NCBI GenBank assembly: GCA_963839535.1
Contig: CAWIVF010000006.1
Span: 447,559-511,558 of the forward strand
Length of the DNA stretch: 64,000 bases
Source: RHKX01 sp963839535
Lineage (GTDB): Bacteria; Actinomycetota; Thermoleophilia; Solirubrobacterales; 70-9
Direction of reading: 5' to 3'
A model generated the notes under the pieces. The model made no database searches and was not told where the DNA came from. It was given only the letters and a program-made list of their open reading frames with translations. Made by a program: the position numbers and the translations under genes. Positions 50,255 to 59,903 of the stretch are shown here, piece after piece (position 1 is the first letter of the stretch; each line of letters opens with the position of its first letter).

Positions 50255-50749
50255 TCAGCCGTCCAGGGTCTCGGCGCTGCCGCCCGCAGCTTCGATCTTC
50301 TCGCGGGCGGTGGAGCTGAAGGCGTGCGCTCGAACGGTGAGCTTCTTCGAGAGGTCGCCGTTGCCGAGGATCTTCACGGGGTGCTTGCGGGTCGCCAGGC
50401 CGGCGGCCTTGAGCGTCTCCGGCGTGACCTCGGCGCCGTCGTCGAAGCGCTCCTCGAGCGTCGCGAGGTTGACCGGCTGCGTGTTCGTCCGGAACGGCTC
50501 GAACGGCATCGACATCTTCTTGTTCGGGCCGCGCAGCTTGCGCATCCGCATGTGGATCGGGTTCTGGCCGCCCTCGTGGCGGACGTTGCTCTTCGACCCG
50601 GCGCGGGAGCCCTGGCCCTTGTGGCCGCGACCGGAGGTCTTGCCCATCCCGGAGCCGTGACCGCGGCCGACGCGCTTGCGGTCCTTGCGGGTCCCCGGCT
50701 TCGGGCTCACGGTGTTCAAACCGACGTCCTCTGAATCAAGGCGGGCCAT
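50255..50749 (-). CDS. rplO: Ribosomal protein L15
   Basis: 164 residues. Gly-rich basic N-terminal arm (RKRVGRGHGSGMGKTSGRGHKGQ) and a C-terminal globular part (VKILGNGDLSKKLTVRAHAFS). Start overlaps the rpmD stop. Confidence 0.98.
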   Translation of the reverse strand: MARLDSEDVGLNTVSPKPGTRKDRKRVGRGHGSGMGKTSGRGHKGQGSRAGSKSNVRHEGGQNPIHMRMRKLRGPNKKMSMPFEPFRTNTQPVNLATLEERFDDGAEVTPETLKAAGLATRKHPVKILGNGDLSKKLTVRAHAFSSTAREKIEAAGGSAETLDG

Positions 50750-50934
50750 CAGGAGCTCCCCTCCTCCACGATCACGAGGTGCTCGACCTTGCGCAGCAGG
50801 CCGCGCACGTGGACGTCGTCGGTGCGCTTCGTCTCCGAGCCGATCCGGCCGAGCCGGAGCGTGCGCAGCGTGTCGCGCTGGCGCGGGCTGGAGCCGCTCG
50901 CCGACTTCACCTGCTTGATCAGGAGCTCGGCCAT
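50749..50934 (-). CDS. rpmD: Ribosomal protein L30
   Basis: 61 residues; IKQVKSASGSSPRQRDTLRTL matches the L30 fold, then VRGLLRKVEHLV. Starts on the last base of the rpsE stop codon. Confidence 0.96.
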   Translation of the reverse strand: MAELLIKQVKSASGSSPRQRDTLRTLRLGRIGSETKRTDDVHVRGLLRKVEHLVIVEEGSS

Positions 50935-51560
50935 CAGGAGGCGTCCTCCGCGGGCTTCTCCTCGGCGGGGGCCGAGTCGGCGGCCACGACCACGGGGTCG
51001 ACGGCGTTCTCGTCGTCCGGGTTCGGGGCGGGCTTCTCGACCTTCGGAAGGCCCAGCACCTGGCGGATCGAGAGGCCGCGCAGCTCGGCGACCTCCTCGG
51101 GCTTGCGCAGGCCCTTGAGCCCGGCCATCGTCGCCTTCACCTGGTTGATCGGGTTGTTCGTGCCGATCGACTTCGTCAGCACGTCACGGATGCCGCCGAG
51201 CTCGAGCACGGCGCGGACGCCGCCGCCGGCGATCACGCCGGTTCCCTCGCTGGCCGGGCGCAGGACGACGTGCCCGGCGCCGAAGCGGCCGATCGTGCGG
51301 TGCGGAAGCGTCTGCCCGTACTTGGGCACGCGGATCAGATCCTTGCGGGCGTTCTCGACCGCCTTCTGGATCGCCAGCGGAACCTCGCGGGCCTTGCCGT
51401 AGCCGATCCCGACGACGTCGTTCTCGTCGCCGACGGCCACCAGGGCGGTGAACGAGAAGCGACGACCGCCCTTGACGACCTTCGCCACGCGGTTGATCTC
51501 GATCACTCGCTCCTGCAGGTCAAGTCCCTGCGGGCTCACTCTTTCGACGTCTCGGCTCAT
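50934..51560 (-). CDS. rpsE: Ribosomal protein S5 with acidic C-terminal tail
   Basis: 208 residues from the ATG at 51560. ERVIEINRVAKVVKGGRRFSFTALV and the GTGVIAGGGVRAVLE loop are standard. The final about 35 residues (PNPDDENAVDPVVVAADSAP...) are an acidic Ala/Glu/Pro extension not found in typical S5, similar in style to the tails of L5 and S17 here. Confidence 0.97.
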   Translation of the reverse strand: MSRDVERVSPQGLDLQERVIEINRVAKVVKGGRRFSFTALVAVGDENDVVGIGYGKAREVPLAIQKAVENARKDLIRVPKYGQTLPHRTIGRFGAGHVVLRPASEGTGVIAGGGVRAVLELGGIRDVLTKSIGTNNPINQVKATMAGLKGLRKPEEVAELRGLSIRQVLGLPKVEKPAPNPDDENAVDPVVVAADSAPAEEKPAEDAS

Positions 51561-51594
51561 CAGCTCCTGGTTCCGGGTTGACTCGTTGGAAGGA

Positions 51595-51948
51595 TCAGAA
51601 TCGCAGGCCGCCCTCGCGGGCGCCCTCGGCAAGGGCGGCGACGCGCCCGTGGTAGCTGTATCCGCCGCGATCGAAGACGCAGGTCTCGACTCCGGCGGCC
51701 TTGGCCCGCTCGGCGATCAGCTCGCCGGCGCGCTTGGCGCGGTCGGCTGAGTCGGCCTTGCGGATCTCGTCCTCGTTCCAGGCGGTCTGGGCGAGGGTGA
51801 CGCCCTTGTCGTCGTCGATCAGCTGCGCGTACAGGCCGCGGTTGGACCGGTAGATCGCCAGGCGCGGACGCTCGGCGGTGCCACGGATCTTCGCCCGCAC
51901 GCGCCGCCGCCGGCGCAGCCTTCTCTGCTCTGCTGTCTTGATCGCCAT
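51595..51948 (-). CDS. rplR: Ribosomal protein L18
   Basis: 117 residues. RRRRRVRAKIRGTAERPRLAI start and FDRGGYSYHGRVAALAEGARE end are diagnostic. 5S rRNA-binding protein between L6 and S5. Confidence 0.98.
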   Translation of the reverse strand: MAIKTAEQRRLRRRRRVRAKIRGTAERPRLAIYRSNRGLYAQLIDDDKGVTLAQTAWNEDEIRKADSADRAKRAGELIAERAKAAGVETCVFDRGGYSYHGRVAALAEGAREGGLRF

Positions 51949-51960
51949 GAAGTTGCTCCT

Positions 51961-52494
51961 CTACGCGCGCTTTCCGACCTTGCGGCGGACGACCTCGTCC
52001 GAGTAACGGACGCCCTTGCCCTTGTAGGGCTCGGGGGGCCGGTGCCGGCGGATCTGCGCGGCGATCTCGCCGACCAGCTGCTTGTCGATGCCGCGGACGA
52101 TGACCTCGGTCGGCACGGGGACCTCGAAGTCGATTCCCTCCGGCGCCTGCACGCTGACCGGGTGGGAGAAGCCGAGCGAGAGCTCGAGCGACTTGCCCTG
52201 GGGCTTGGCCCGGTAGCCGACGCCCTGGATCTGAAGGCGCTTCTCGTAGCCGTTCGTGACGCCCTCGACCATGTTCGCGATCAGGCTGCGCGTGAGGCCG
52301 TGCAGCGCCCGGTGCTCGCCGCGATCGGTCGGACGCGAGACCGTCAGGACCCCGTCGTCGATCTCGATCTTCATGTCCTGGCTGACGGCCTGGACGAGCT
52401 CGCCCTTGGGACCGTTCACGGTCACGCGACCCGGGCCGACGTCGATGGTGACGCCCGCTGGGATCTGGATTGGCTTGTTACCGATTCTGCTCAT
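51961..52494 (-). CDS. rplF: Ribosomal protein L6
   Basis: 177 residues. MSRIGNKPIQIPAGV start; C-terminal PPEPYKGKGVRYSDEVVRRKVGK is the conserved rRNA-binding block. Confidence 0.98.
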   Translation of the reverse strand: MSRIGNKPIQIPAGVTIDVGPGRVTVNGPKGELVQAVSQDMKIEIDDGVLTVSRPTDRGEHRALHGLTRSLIANMVEGVTNGYEKRLQIQGVGYRAKPQGKSLELSLGFSHPVSVQAPEGIDFEVPVPTEVIVRGIDKQLVGEIAAQIRRHRPPEPYKGKGVRYSDEVVRRKVGKRA

Positions 52495-52516
52495 GGAAGT
52501 CTCTCGGGGGCGCCCG

Positions 52517-52912
52517 TCACCAGACGTAGGCGACCACTTCGCCGCCGACGCCCTTCTGCTTGGCCTCGTGCCCGGTCATCACGCCGGACGAGGTGGAGAT
52601 GATCGCAGTGCCCATGCCGCCCTGCACGCGCGGGAGCTTGTCGCCGGGCACGTAGCGGCGGCGGCCCGGGCGCGAGATCCGGCGCAGGCCGTTGATCACG
52701 GGGTCGCGGTCCTCGGTGTACTTGAGCTGGATCCGGATCGACTCGCCGACCGGGGTCGGCTCGACCTCGAAGCCCTGGACGTAGCCCTGCTCGACCAGGA
52801 TGCGGGAGATCTCCTTCTTCAGGCGCGAAGCGGGCATCTCGACCTCGGTGTGGTCGGCGCGGAGCGCGTTGCGGACGCGCGTCAGGTAATCGGCGATGGG
52901 ATCGGTGAGCAT
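52517..52912 (-). CDS. rpsH: Ribosomal protein S8
   Basis: 131 residues. DPIADYLTRVRNA start and ISTSSGVMTGHEAKQKGVGGEVVAYVW end are diagnostic. Begins 4 bp after the S14 gene. Confidence 0.98.
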   Translation of the reverse strand: MLTDPIADYLTRVRNALRADHTEVEMPASRLKKEISRILVEQGYVQGFEVEPTPVGESIRIQLKYTEDRDPVINGLRRISRPGRRRYVPGDKLPRVQGGMGTAIISTSSGVMTGHEAKQKGVGGEVVAYVW

Positions 52913-52916
52913 CGGG

Positions 52917-53102
52917 CTACCAGCTCGACTTCGTCATGCCGGGGACGTAGCCCTTGTGGGCGGCCTCGCGCAGGCAGATCCGGCAGAGGCCGAACTTCCG
53001 GTACACGGCGCGCGCACGTCCGCACTTGCGGCAGCGGTTGTAGTTGCGGGCCTTGAACTTCGAGCCCTCCTGCTGCTTAACCCACTGTGAGGTCTTGGCC
53101 AT
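52917..53102 (-). CDS. rpsZ: Ribosomal protein S14, zinc type (type Z)
   Basis: 61 residues with CRKCGRARAVYRKFGLCRIC, the two CxxC pairs of the zinc form, then LREAAHKGYVPGMTKSSW. Its start overlaps the stop of rplE by one base. Confidence 0.98.
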   Translation of the reverse strand: MAKTSQWVKQQEGSKFKARNYNRCRKCGRARAVYRKFGLCRICLREAAHKGYVPGMTKSSW

Positions 53103-53863
53103 TACTCCTCTTCTCCGTCATCGGAAGTCTCTTCATCGGTGGGCTCGGGCTTCTCGTAGGCCTCGGGGTTCTCTTCCTTGAGCTGCTCGAGGGCGGCCTG
53201 CTCGGCCTCGGCGCGCTGGCGCGCCTCCTCCTTGCGGTGCTCCTCCTCCTCGGCGGCGACCTCCTCGGCGCTCTTGCCGCCGGGGCGGCCCTCCTGCGCG
53301 AACGGGAAGCCGAGCCCGAGCAGCAGCTCGAAGCCCTCCTCGTCGGTCGTCGCGCTGGTGGCGATCGCGATGTCGAGGCCCCTGGTCTCCTTGACCGAGT
53401 CGTAGTCGATCTCCGGGAAGATGAGCTGCTCGCGGATCCCCATCGAGTAGTTGCCGCGGCCGTCGAAGGAGCGCGGGTTGAGGCCGCGGAAGTCGCGGAT
53501 CCGCGGGATCGAGATCGAGATCAGGCGGTCGACGAACTCCCACATCCGCGCCTTGCGCAGGGTGACGGAGGTGCCGACGACCATGCCCTCGCGGAGCTTG
53601 AACGCGGCGATCGACTTGCGGGCGCGGCGGGCGTTCGGGTGCTGGCCGGTGATCGTCTCGATCTCGCGGACGGCGTCGTCGTAGTTGCCCGAGTCGCCGA
53701 GGCCCATGTTGACGCTGACCTTGACCAGGCCCGGGACCGACATCGGCGTCGAGTAGCCGAACTTCTTCGTCAGCGCCGGCATGACCTCGCGCTCGTAGCG
53801 CTCGCGCAACCGCGGCGGCGGGGCCGCCTGCGTGGCTTCGGGTGTCTGTGTCGCAGCTTCCAT
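53102..53863 (-). CDS. rplE: Ribosomal protein L5 with long acidic C-terminal extension
   Basis: 253 residues, against about 180 usually. Core blocks: YSTPMSVPGLVKVSVNMGLG, TGQHPNARRARKSIA, FRGLNPRSFDGRGNYSMGI and EEGFELLLGLGFPF, where L5 normally ends. About 60 further residues are rich in Glu/Ala/Lys (GGKSAEEVAAEEEEHRKEE...) and would form a charged helix. An N-terminal TQTPEATQAAPPP stretch is also extra. Binds 5S rRNA. Confidence 0.97.
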   Translation of the reverse strand: MEAATQTPEATQAAPPPRLRERYEREVMPALTKKFGYSTPMSVPGLVKVSVNMGLGDSGNYDDAVREIETITGQHPNARRARKSIAAFKLREGMVVGTSVTLRKARMWEFVDRLISISIPRIRDFRGLNPRSFDGRGNYSMGIREQLIFPEIDYDSVKETRGLDIAIATSATTDEEGFELLLGLGFPFAQEGRPGGKSAEEVAAEEEEHRKEEARQRAEAEQAALEQLKEENPEAYEKPEPTDEETSDDGEEE

Positions 53864-53871
53864 GGTTCTTC

Positions 53872-54198
53872 TCAGTCGATCGTCTTGTCGGTGCGCTTGG
53901 AGTAGCGCACGCGGCCCTCGGTGGTGGCGCGCACGCCGACGCGAGTGGGCTTGTTGTCGGTCGGGTCGAGCAGGACGACGTTGGAGACGTCGATCGGACC
54001 TTCCTTCTCGATGATGCCAGCTTGGTTGCCGTCCTTCATCGAGGTGGGCCGCTGATGGCGCTTGACGAGGTTCAGGTTCTCGACGAAGACCTTGCGGCGC
54101 TTCGGGTCGACCCGGGTGACCTTGCCCTTCTTGCCCTTGTCCTTGCCGGCCGTGACCAGCACGTGGTCGTCGCGGCGGATTCGCATGCTCTTGGCCAT
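53872..54198 (-). CDS. rplX: Ribosomal protein L24
   Basis: 108 residues. IRRDDHVLVTAGKDKGKKGKV is the KOW motif, then VENLNLVKRHQRP and GPIDVSNVVLLDP. Starts 2 bp after rplN. Confidence 0.98.
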   Translation of the reverse strand: MAKSMRIRRDDHVLVTAGKDKGKKGKVTRVDPKRRKVFVENLNLVKRHQRPTSMKDGNQAGIIEKEGPIDVSNVVLLDPTDNKPTRVGVRATTEGRVRYSKRTDKTID

Positions 54199-54200
54199 TG

Positions 54201-54569
54201 CTAGAGCACCTCCGGGGCGAGCGAGACGATCTTCATGAAGGAGCGGTCGCGCAGCTCGCGGGCGACCGGGCCGAAGATGCGGGTGCCGCGCGGGTTGTTC
54301 TGCGGGTCGATCAGGACGGCCGCGTTCTCGTCGAAGCTGATGTAGGTCCCGTCGGCGCGCCCGATCTGCTTGCGGGTGCGGACGACGACGGCCTGGACGA
54401 CCTCTCCCCTGCGGACGCCGCCGCGCGGGGTCGCCTGCTTGACCGTGGCCGTGATCACGTCGCCGACGCTGGCGTAGCGCCGGTGGTGACCGCCCTTGAC
54501 GCGGATGCAGAGGATCTCTCGCGCACCCGAGTTGTCGGCGACCTTCAGTCTGGATTCCTGCTGGATCAT
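54201..54569 (-). CDS. rplN: Ribosomal protein L14
   Basis: 122 residues. MIQQESRLKVADNSGAREI start and RIFGPVARELRDRSFMKIVSLAPEVL end are diagnostic. Confidence 0.98.
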   Translation of the reverse strand: MIQQESRLKVADNSGAREILCIRVKGGHHRRYASVGDVITATVKQATPRGGVRRGEVVQAVVVRTRKQIGRADGTYISFDENAAVLIDPQNNPRGTRIFGPVARELRDRSFMKIVSLAPEVL

Positions 54570-54588
54570 CGGAAGTCTCGGTGCCTCT

Positions 54589-55408
54589 CTACTCGGCGCG
54601 CTCGAGGATCTCGGTCAGGCGCCAGTGCTTGGTCTTCGACATCGGCCGGGTCTCGATCAGGCGCACGGTGTCGCCGGGGCCGGCCTCGTTGCGCTCGTCG
54701 TGCGCGTGGTACATCTTCGAGCTCCGGATGACCTTCTCGTAGGCCGGGTGCCGGCGGGCGCTCTCGACGCGGACGGTGATCGTCTTGTCCATCTTGTTCG
54801 AGACGACGGTCCCCTGACGCACCTTCGGGTTGCCCGGGTCGCGCTCGGGCTTCGGCGTGCCCTCGCCGCTCGGCTGCGCCTGCTTGCGCGCGGCGCCGCG
54901 GCCGCTGCGGTAGCGGCGGCGCTCGGCGGCCTTGCGCTTGCGGCCGTCGGCGCGGCGCTGGATCCGCTCCTCGACGGTGAGCGGAGGACCGGCCTCGCCC
55001 TTGTGGGCGCCGCGCTTGCGGTGGCGGCGCTCCTTCGGTGAAAGCTGCTCGACGGGCTCGGCGGGAGCCGCCGCGGCGGGCGCGGGGGCCTCCTCGGCGG
55101 GGGCCTCGGGCTCCTCGGCTGCGGGCTCCTCGGCGGGCGCCTCTGCTGCAGGTTCCTCGGCGGGCGCCTCAGGCTCGGGCCTCAGCTCGCGGCGGCCTCG
55201 GGCTCGGCCTCCTCGGCGGGAGCCTCGGCTCCTCAGCCGGAGCCTCCTCCTCGGCGGGCGCGTCATCGACCTCGACGTCGGCGGCCTCGTCGGCTGCCTC
55301 CCGCGGCGTGTCGCCGGCGGCCTCGTCGGTCTCCGGGGCCGGCTCCTCGCTCGGGGCGTCCTCCGTGATCTCGGCGTCGTCTGCGGTCTTCTCTTCTTCT
55401 TCAGCCAT
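54589..55408 (-). CDS. rpsQ: Ribosomal protein S17 with about 190-residue N-terminal extension, frame broken within it
   Basis: The last about 85 residues are a normal S17 OB fold (GTVVSNKMDKTITVRVES and ETRPMSKTKHWRLTEI). Ahead of it is an acidic Ala-Glu-Pro repeat region (AEEPAAEAPAEEPAAEEPEAP) and a basic Arg/Lys segment (KERRHRKRGAHKGE, RKRKAAERRRYRSGRGAARK). The ATG at 55408 (MAEEEEKTADDAEITED) is in another frame. One skipped base near 55186 is the minimal link, though two missing G residues in the repeat also fit. Located between rpmC and rplN as usual. Confidence 0.88.
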
Positions 55409-55410
55409 CT

Positions 55411-55620
55411 CTACTTCAGTTCCCTCTCGAGGTCGATGCCGCGCTGGCGCGCGATGGTGAGGAGCCGGGCGAGGTCGCGCCGGCTGTGCCGCAGGCGCGA
55501 GCTGTTCTCGAGCTCGCCGGTCGCGTTGCGCAGGCGCAGGTTGAACGCCTCGCGGCGTGCGGTCTTGAGGGCCTCGACCAGGTCGGCGTCGCCCATCGAG
55601 TGGACTTCGCTCGCCTTCAC
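55411..55620 (-). CDS. rpmC: Ribosomal protein L29
   Basis: 69 residues. KASEVHSMGDADLVEALKTARREAFNLRL is the two-helix L29 core. GTG start overlaps the L16 stop (GTGA). Confidence 0.97.
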   Translation of the reverse strand: MKASEVHSMGDADLVEALKTARREAFNLRLRNATGELENSSRLRHSRRDLARLLTIARQRGIDLERELK

Positions 55621-56029
55621 GGCTGCCCCTTCATCACGAACTTGGTCTTGATCGGAAGCTTGGTGCCGGCGAGCTCCATGGCCTCGCGGGCGAGCTCCTC
55701 GGGAACGCCGGAGAGCTCGAACATCACGCGCCCGGGCTTGACGACGGCGACCCATCCCTCCGGGTTGCCCTTGCCCTTGCCCATGCGGGTCTCGGCCGGC
55801 TTCTTCGTGTACGGCTTGTCCGGGAAGATCGTGATCCAGACCTTGCCGCCACGCTTGATCTTGCGGGTCATCGCAACTCGGGCGGCCTCGATCTGGCGAT
55901 TGGTGATCCAGCCGCGATCGAGCGCCTTCAGGCCGTACTCGCCGAACGCGACACTGGTGCCGCCCTTGGAGTAGCCGCGCATCCGGCCGCGAAACTGCTT
56001 GCGGTGCTTGACCCGCTTCGGCATCAACA

Positions 56030-56030
<1 letters not shown>
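55617..56030 (-). CDS. rplP: Ribosomal protein L16
   Basis: 137 residues. MPKRVKHRKQFRGRMRG start; GYGLKAL-type EYGLKALDRGWITNRQIEAARVA and GKGKGNPEGWVAVVKPGR are diagnostic. ATG at 56030 overlaps the rpsC stop (TGATG); the ATG at 56024 is an equally good start. Confidence 0.98.
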
Positions 56031-56809
<779 letters not shown>

Positions 56810-56826
56810 TAGTGCCTAAGTCTCTT

Positions 56827-57198
56827 TCAGTCCTTGTCGGGGATCGGGGTGAGGGCGACGTTGATGTGGCAGCTGCGCTTCTCGATGCGGGTGGCGCGGC
56901 CGCGTGCCCGGGGCCGGTAGCGGCGCATCGTCGGGCCCTCGTCGACGGAGATGCGGGCGATCCGCATGTCCTCGGGATCGAGGTCGTGGTTGTTCTCGGC
57001 GTTCGCGGCGGCGGAGCGGATCAGCTTCAGGATCGGCACCGAGGCGCCGCGCGGGGAGAAGGTCAGCATCGCGATGGCCTTCTCGACCTCCATGCCGCGA
57101 ATCTGGTCGGCGACGACGCGCACCTTGCGGGGCGCCGTGCGCACGTAGCGCGCCTTGGCCTCGACCATCGGCGGCTGGGCTGTCTCGGTCTTCGCCAC
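56827..57198 (-). CDS. rplV: Ribosomal protein L22
   Basis: 123 residues. EAKARYVRTAPRKVRVVADQI start block and MRRYRPRARGRATRIEKR exit-tunnel loop. GTG start overlaps the S19 stop (TAGTG). Confidence 0.97.
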   Translation of the reverse strand: MAKTETAQPPMVEAKARYVRTAPRKVRVVADQIRGMEVEKAIAMLTFSPRGASVPILKLIRSAAANAENNHDLDPEDMRIARISVDEGPTMRRYRPRARGRATRIEKRSCHINVALTPIPDKD

Positions 57199-57473
57199 TA
57201 GCGCTCGTCCTTGGCACGGCCGGAGTGGGCACGGAAGGTCCGGGTCGGCGCGAACTCGCCGAGCTTGTGGCCGACCATCGACTCGGAGACGAAGACGGGC
57301 ACGTGCTTGCGGCCGTCGTGGACGGCGATCGTGTGGCCGACCATCTCCGGGAAGACGGTGGAGCGGCGCGACCAGGTCTTGAGCATCTGCTTGGTGCCGG
57401 AGGCGTTCATCGCCTCGACGCGCGCCATCAGGCGTTCCTCGACGTAGGGCCCCTTCTTGCTCGAACGACTCAT
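57198..57473 (-). CDS. rpsS: Ribosomal protein S19
   Basis: 91 residues. MSRSSKKGPYVEERLMARV start, WSRRSTVFPEMVGHTIAVH and GHKLGEFAPTRTFRAH are diagnostic. Confidence 0.98.
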   Translation of the reverse strand: MSRSSKKGPYVEERLMARVEAMNASGTKQMLKTWSRRSTVFPEMVGHTIAVHDGRKHVPVFVSESMVGHKLGEFAPTRTFRAHSGRAKDER

Positions 57474-57482
57474 TGAAGCTTC

Positions 57483-58328
57483 CTAACGTCCCTTCTTCTT
57501 GCCTCGGCGGCGACCGCGGACGATCAGCGCGCTGGACTGCTTGTTCTTCTTCCGGGTGCGGTAGCCGAGCGTCGGCTTGCCCCATGGAGTCTTCGGGTGG
57601 CCGCCCGGGCCCTTGTGGGCCTCGCCGCCGCCGTGCGGATGGTCCACCGGGTTCATCGCGATTCCGCGGCTCTGCGGGCGACGGCCCTTGTGGCGGCTGC
57701 GGCCGGCCTTGCCGATGACGACGTTCTGGTGCTCGGCGTTGGAGAGCGTGCCGATCGTGGCCCGGCAGGTCGCCTGGACGAGGCGCATCTCCGAGGACGG
57801 CAGACGCAGCGTGACCATGCCGCCGGCCTTGGCGACGACCTGGATGGCGGTGCCGGCGGCGCGACCCATGCGCCCGCCCTGGCCCGGCTTGAGCTCGACG
57901 TTGTGCACGACGGTGCCGGTCGGGATCTGGCCGAGCTCGAGCGCGTTGCCGGCGCGGATGTCGGAGCCGGTGCCGGAGGTCACCTGGTCGCCCACCTTCA
58001 CGCCCTGCGGGGCGAGGATGTAGGACTTGAAGCCGTCCGCGTAGTGGAGGAGCGCGATGTAGGTCGTCCGGTTCGGGTCGTACTCGATCGTCGCGACCTT
58101 GGCGGGAATCCCGTCCTTGGTCCGCTTGAAGTCGATCTGGCGGTACTTGCGCTTGGCGCCGCCGCCGCGATGGCGCGCGGTGACGCGACCGTAGGAGTTA
58201 CGGCCGCCGGAGCTCTTCTTGCCCTTCGTCAGCTTCTTGTTCGGCTTCGAGGTCGTGACCTCGGAGCGGTCCTGGTACGTCGCGAAGCGGCGCCCGGGGC
58301 TGGTCGGCTTTGTCTTGCGAATCGCCAT
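57483..58328 (-). CDS. rplB: Ribosomal protein L2
   Basis: 281 residues. GRNSYGRVTARHRGGGAKR, the GRAAGTAIQVVAKAGG block and RGIAMNPVDHPHGGGEAH with the peptidyl-transferase-proximal His are present. Confidence 0.98.
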   Translation of the reverse strand: MAIRKTKPTSPGRRFATYQDRSEVTTSKPNKKLTKGKKSSGGRNSYGRVTARHRGGGAKRKYRQIDFKRTKDGIPAKVATIEYDPNRTTYIALLHYADGFKSYILAPQGVKVGDQVTSGTGSDIRAGNALELGQIPTGTVVHNVELKPGQGGRMGRAAGTAIQVVAKAGGMVTLRLPSSEMRLVQATCRATIGTLSNAEHQNVVIGKAGRSRHKGRRPQSRGIAMNPVDHPHGGGEAHKGPGGHPKTPWGKPTLGYRTRKKNKQSSALIVRGRRRGKKKGR

Positions 58329-58339
58329 GGTCAGTCCAC

Positions 58340-58630
58340 CTACTCCGTGGAGCCCTCGAAGAGCTCGATCTGATCGCCGGGCGCGAGCTCGACGATGGCC
58401 TTCTTCCAGGCGCGGGTCTTGCCACGGTGCAGGCCGCGGCGCTTGGGCTTCGAGCGGACGCGCGAGGTGCGGACGCCGACGACCTTGACGTCGAAGATCT
58501 GCTGGATCGCGTGGGAGATCTGGGTCTTGTGGGCGCGATCGTTGACGCGGAAGGTGTACTTGCCCTCCGCCATCAGGGCGTAGCTCTTCTCGGAGACGAC
58601 CGGCTCGACGATGACCTGGCGGGCATCCAT
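58340..58630 (-). CDS. rplW: Ribosomal protein L23
   Basis: 96 residues. VIVEPVVSEKSYALMAEGKYTF start block typical of L23 at the exit tunnel. Start overlaps the L4 stop (TGATG). Confidence 0.97.
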   Translation of the reverse strand: MDARQVIVEPVVSEKSYALMAEGKYTFRVNDRAHKTQISHAIQQIFDVKVVGVRTSRVRSKPKRRGLHRGKTRAWKKAIVELAPGDQIELFEGSTE

Positions 58631-59286
58631 CAGGAGTCCTCCCCTTCGCTGCCGCCGCCGCGGGTCACGTCGCCGGCGCGCGACTCGAGCACGCCGAGGG
58701 CGTCCTCGGTGACGACGATCGAGCGGTGGCCGATGATCTCGGCGACGCCGACTCCCTCGGCGGTGACCACCGAGACGCGCTTGAGGTTGCGGTAGCTCTT
58801 CGCCACGTCCGCCTCGTCGCCGCTGATGACGACCAGCGTCGGCAGCGCCGCTCCCCAGGTCTTGAGACCGGCGGCAGCCGTCTTCGCGGCCGGCTTGTCG
58901 AAGGTGCCGGTCGGCAGGACCGCGATCGAGTCGCGATCAGCGTGCACGCTGAGGGCGGCGCGCAGGGCCTTGCGGCGCGCCTTGCGGTTGACCTTGAAGA
59001 CGTAGTTGCGCGGCTTGGTCGCGAACGCGTTGCCGCCGCCGCGGCGGTGCGGGACGCTGAGCGCGCCGACGCGAGCGCGGCCGGTGCCCTTCTGGCGCCA
59101 GGCCTTGGCGCCGGTCATCGCGACCTCGCCCCGGGTCAGGCTCGAGTGGGTGCCGCGGCGCCGCGCGTTGAGGTCGGCGCGAGCGGCCTCGTGGACGAGC
59201 GACTCGTTGAACTCCTCGGTGAAGACGGCCTCGGGCAGATCCGACTTGGCGGTCTTGCCGATCGTGAATGCCTTGGGCTTAGCCAT
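58630..59286 (-). CDS. rplD: Ribosomal protein L4
   Basis: 218 residues. NARRRGTHSSLTRGEVAMTGAK and WRQKGTGRARVGALSVPHRRGG, the conserved L4 loop. Overlaps the rplC stop by 8 bases. Confidence 0.97.
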   Translation of the reverse strand: MAKPKAFTIGKTAKSDLPEAVFTEEFNESLVHEAARADLNARRRGTHSSLTRGEVAMTGAKAWRQKGTGRARVGALSVPHRRGGGNAFATKPRNYVFKVNRKARRKALRAALSVHADRDSIAVLPTGTFDKPAAKTAAAGLKTWGAALPTLVVISGDEADVAKSYRNLKRVSVVTAEGVGVAEIIGHRSIVVTEDALGVLESRAGDVTRGGGSEGEDS

Positions 59287-59896
59287 CCGTGCGCACCTCC
59301 ACGAGCCCCTTCTTCGGGCCGGGGATCGAGCCGCGCAGCATCAGCAGGTTGCGGTCGGCCTCGACGCGGAAGACCTCGAGTCCCCGCTGGGTGATCCGCT
59401 TGCCGCCCATGCGGCCCGGCATCTTGCGGCCCTTGAAGACGCGAGCGGGATCGGCGCTGGCGCCGATCGAGCCGGGGGCGCGGACGTTGTGGGAGCCGTG
59501 GGAGACGGGCCCGCGGGAGAAGTTGTGGCGCTTGACCGTGCCCTGGAAGCCCTTGCCGATCGAGACGGCGGAGACCTTGACCTTCTGGCCGGGCTCGAAG
59601 TCGGCCACGGTCACCTCGCCGCCGAGCTGGAAGTCGCCCTCCGGGTCGCGGAACTCGACCAGGTGCTTGAGCGCCGGGGCCTCGGTCGCCTTGAGGTGGC
59701 CGAGCCGCGCCTTCGTCAGCTTGCGCTCCGGAACCTCGCCGTAGCCGAGCTGGACGGCGGTGTAGCCGTCGGCGTCCGCGCTGCGAACCGCGGTGACGCG
59801 GTTCGGGGTCGCCTCGATCACGGTCACCGGCACGCTCTCGCCCTCCTCGGTGAAGAGCTGGGTCATTCCGATCTTTTTTCCGAGGATGGCGGCCAT
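59279..59896 (-). CDS. rplC: Ribosomal protein L3
   Basis: 205 residues. LGKKIGMTQLFTEEGESVPVTV start and GFQGTVKRHNFSRGPVSHGSH with the conserved W-finger-region pattern. Confidence 0.98.
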   Translation of the reverse strand: MAAILGKKIGMTQLFTEEGESVPVTVIEATPNRVTAVRSADADGYTAVQLGYGEVPERKLTKARLGHLKATEAPALKHLVEFRDPEGDFQLGGEVTVADFEPGQKVKVSAVSIGKGFQGTVKRHNFSRGPVSHGSHNVRAPGSIGASADPARVFKGRKMPGRMGGKRITQRGLEVFRVEADRNLLMLRGSIPGPKKGLVEVRTDG

Positions 59897-59903
59897 GGTG
59901 TGC

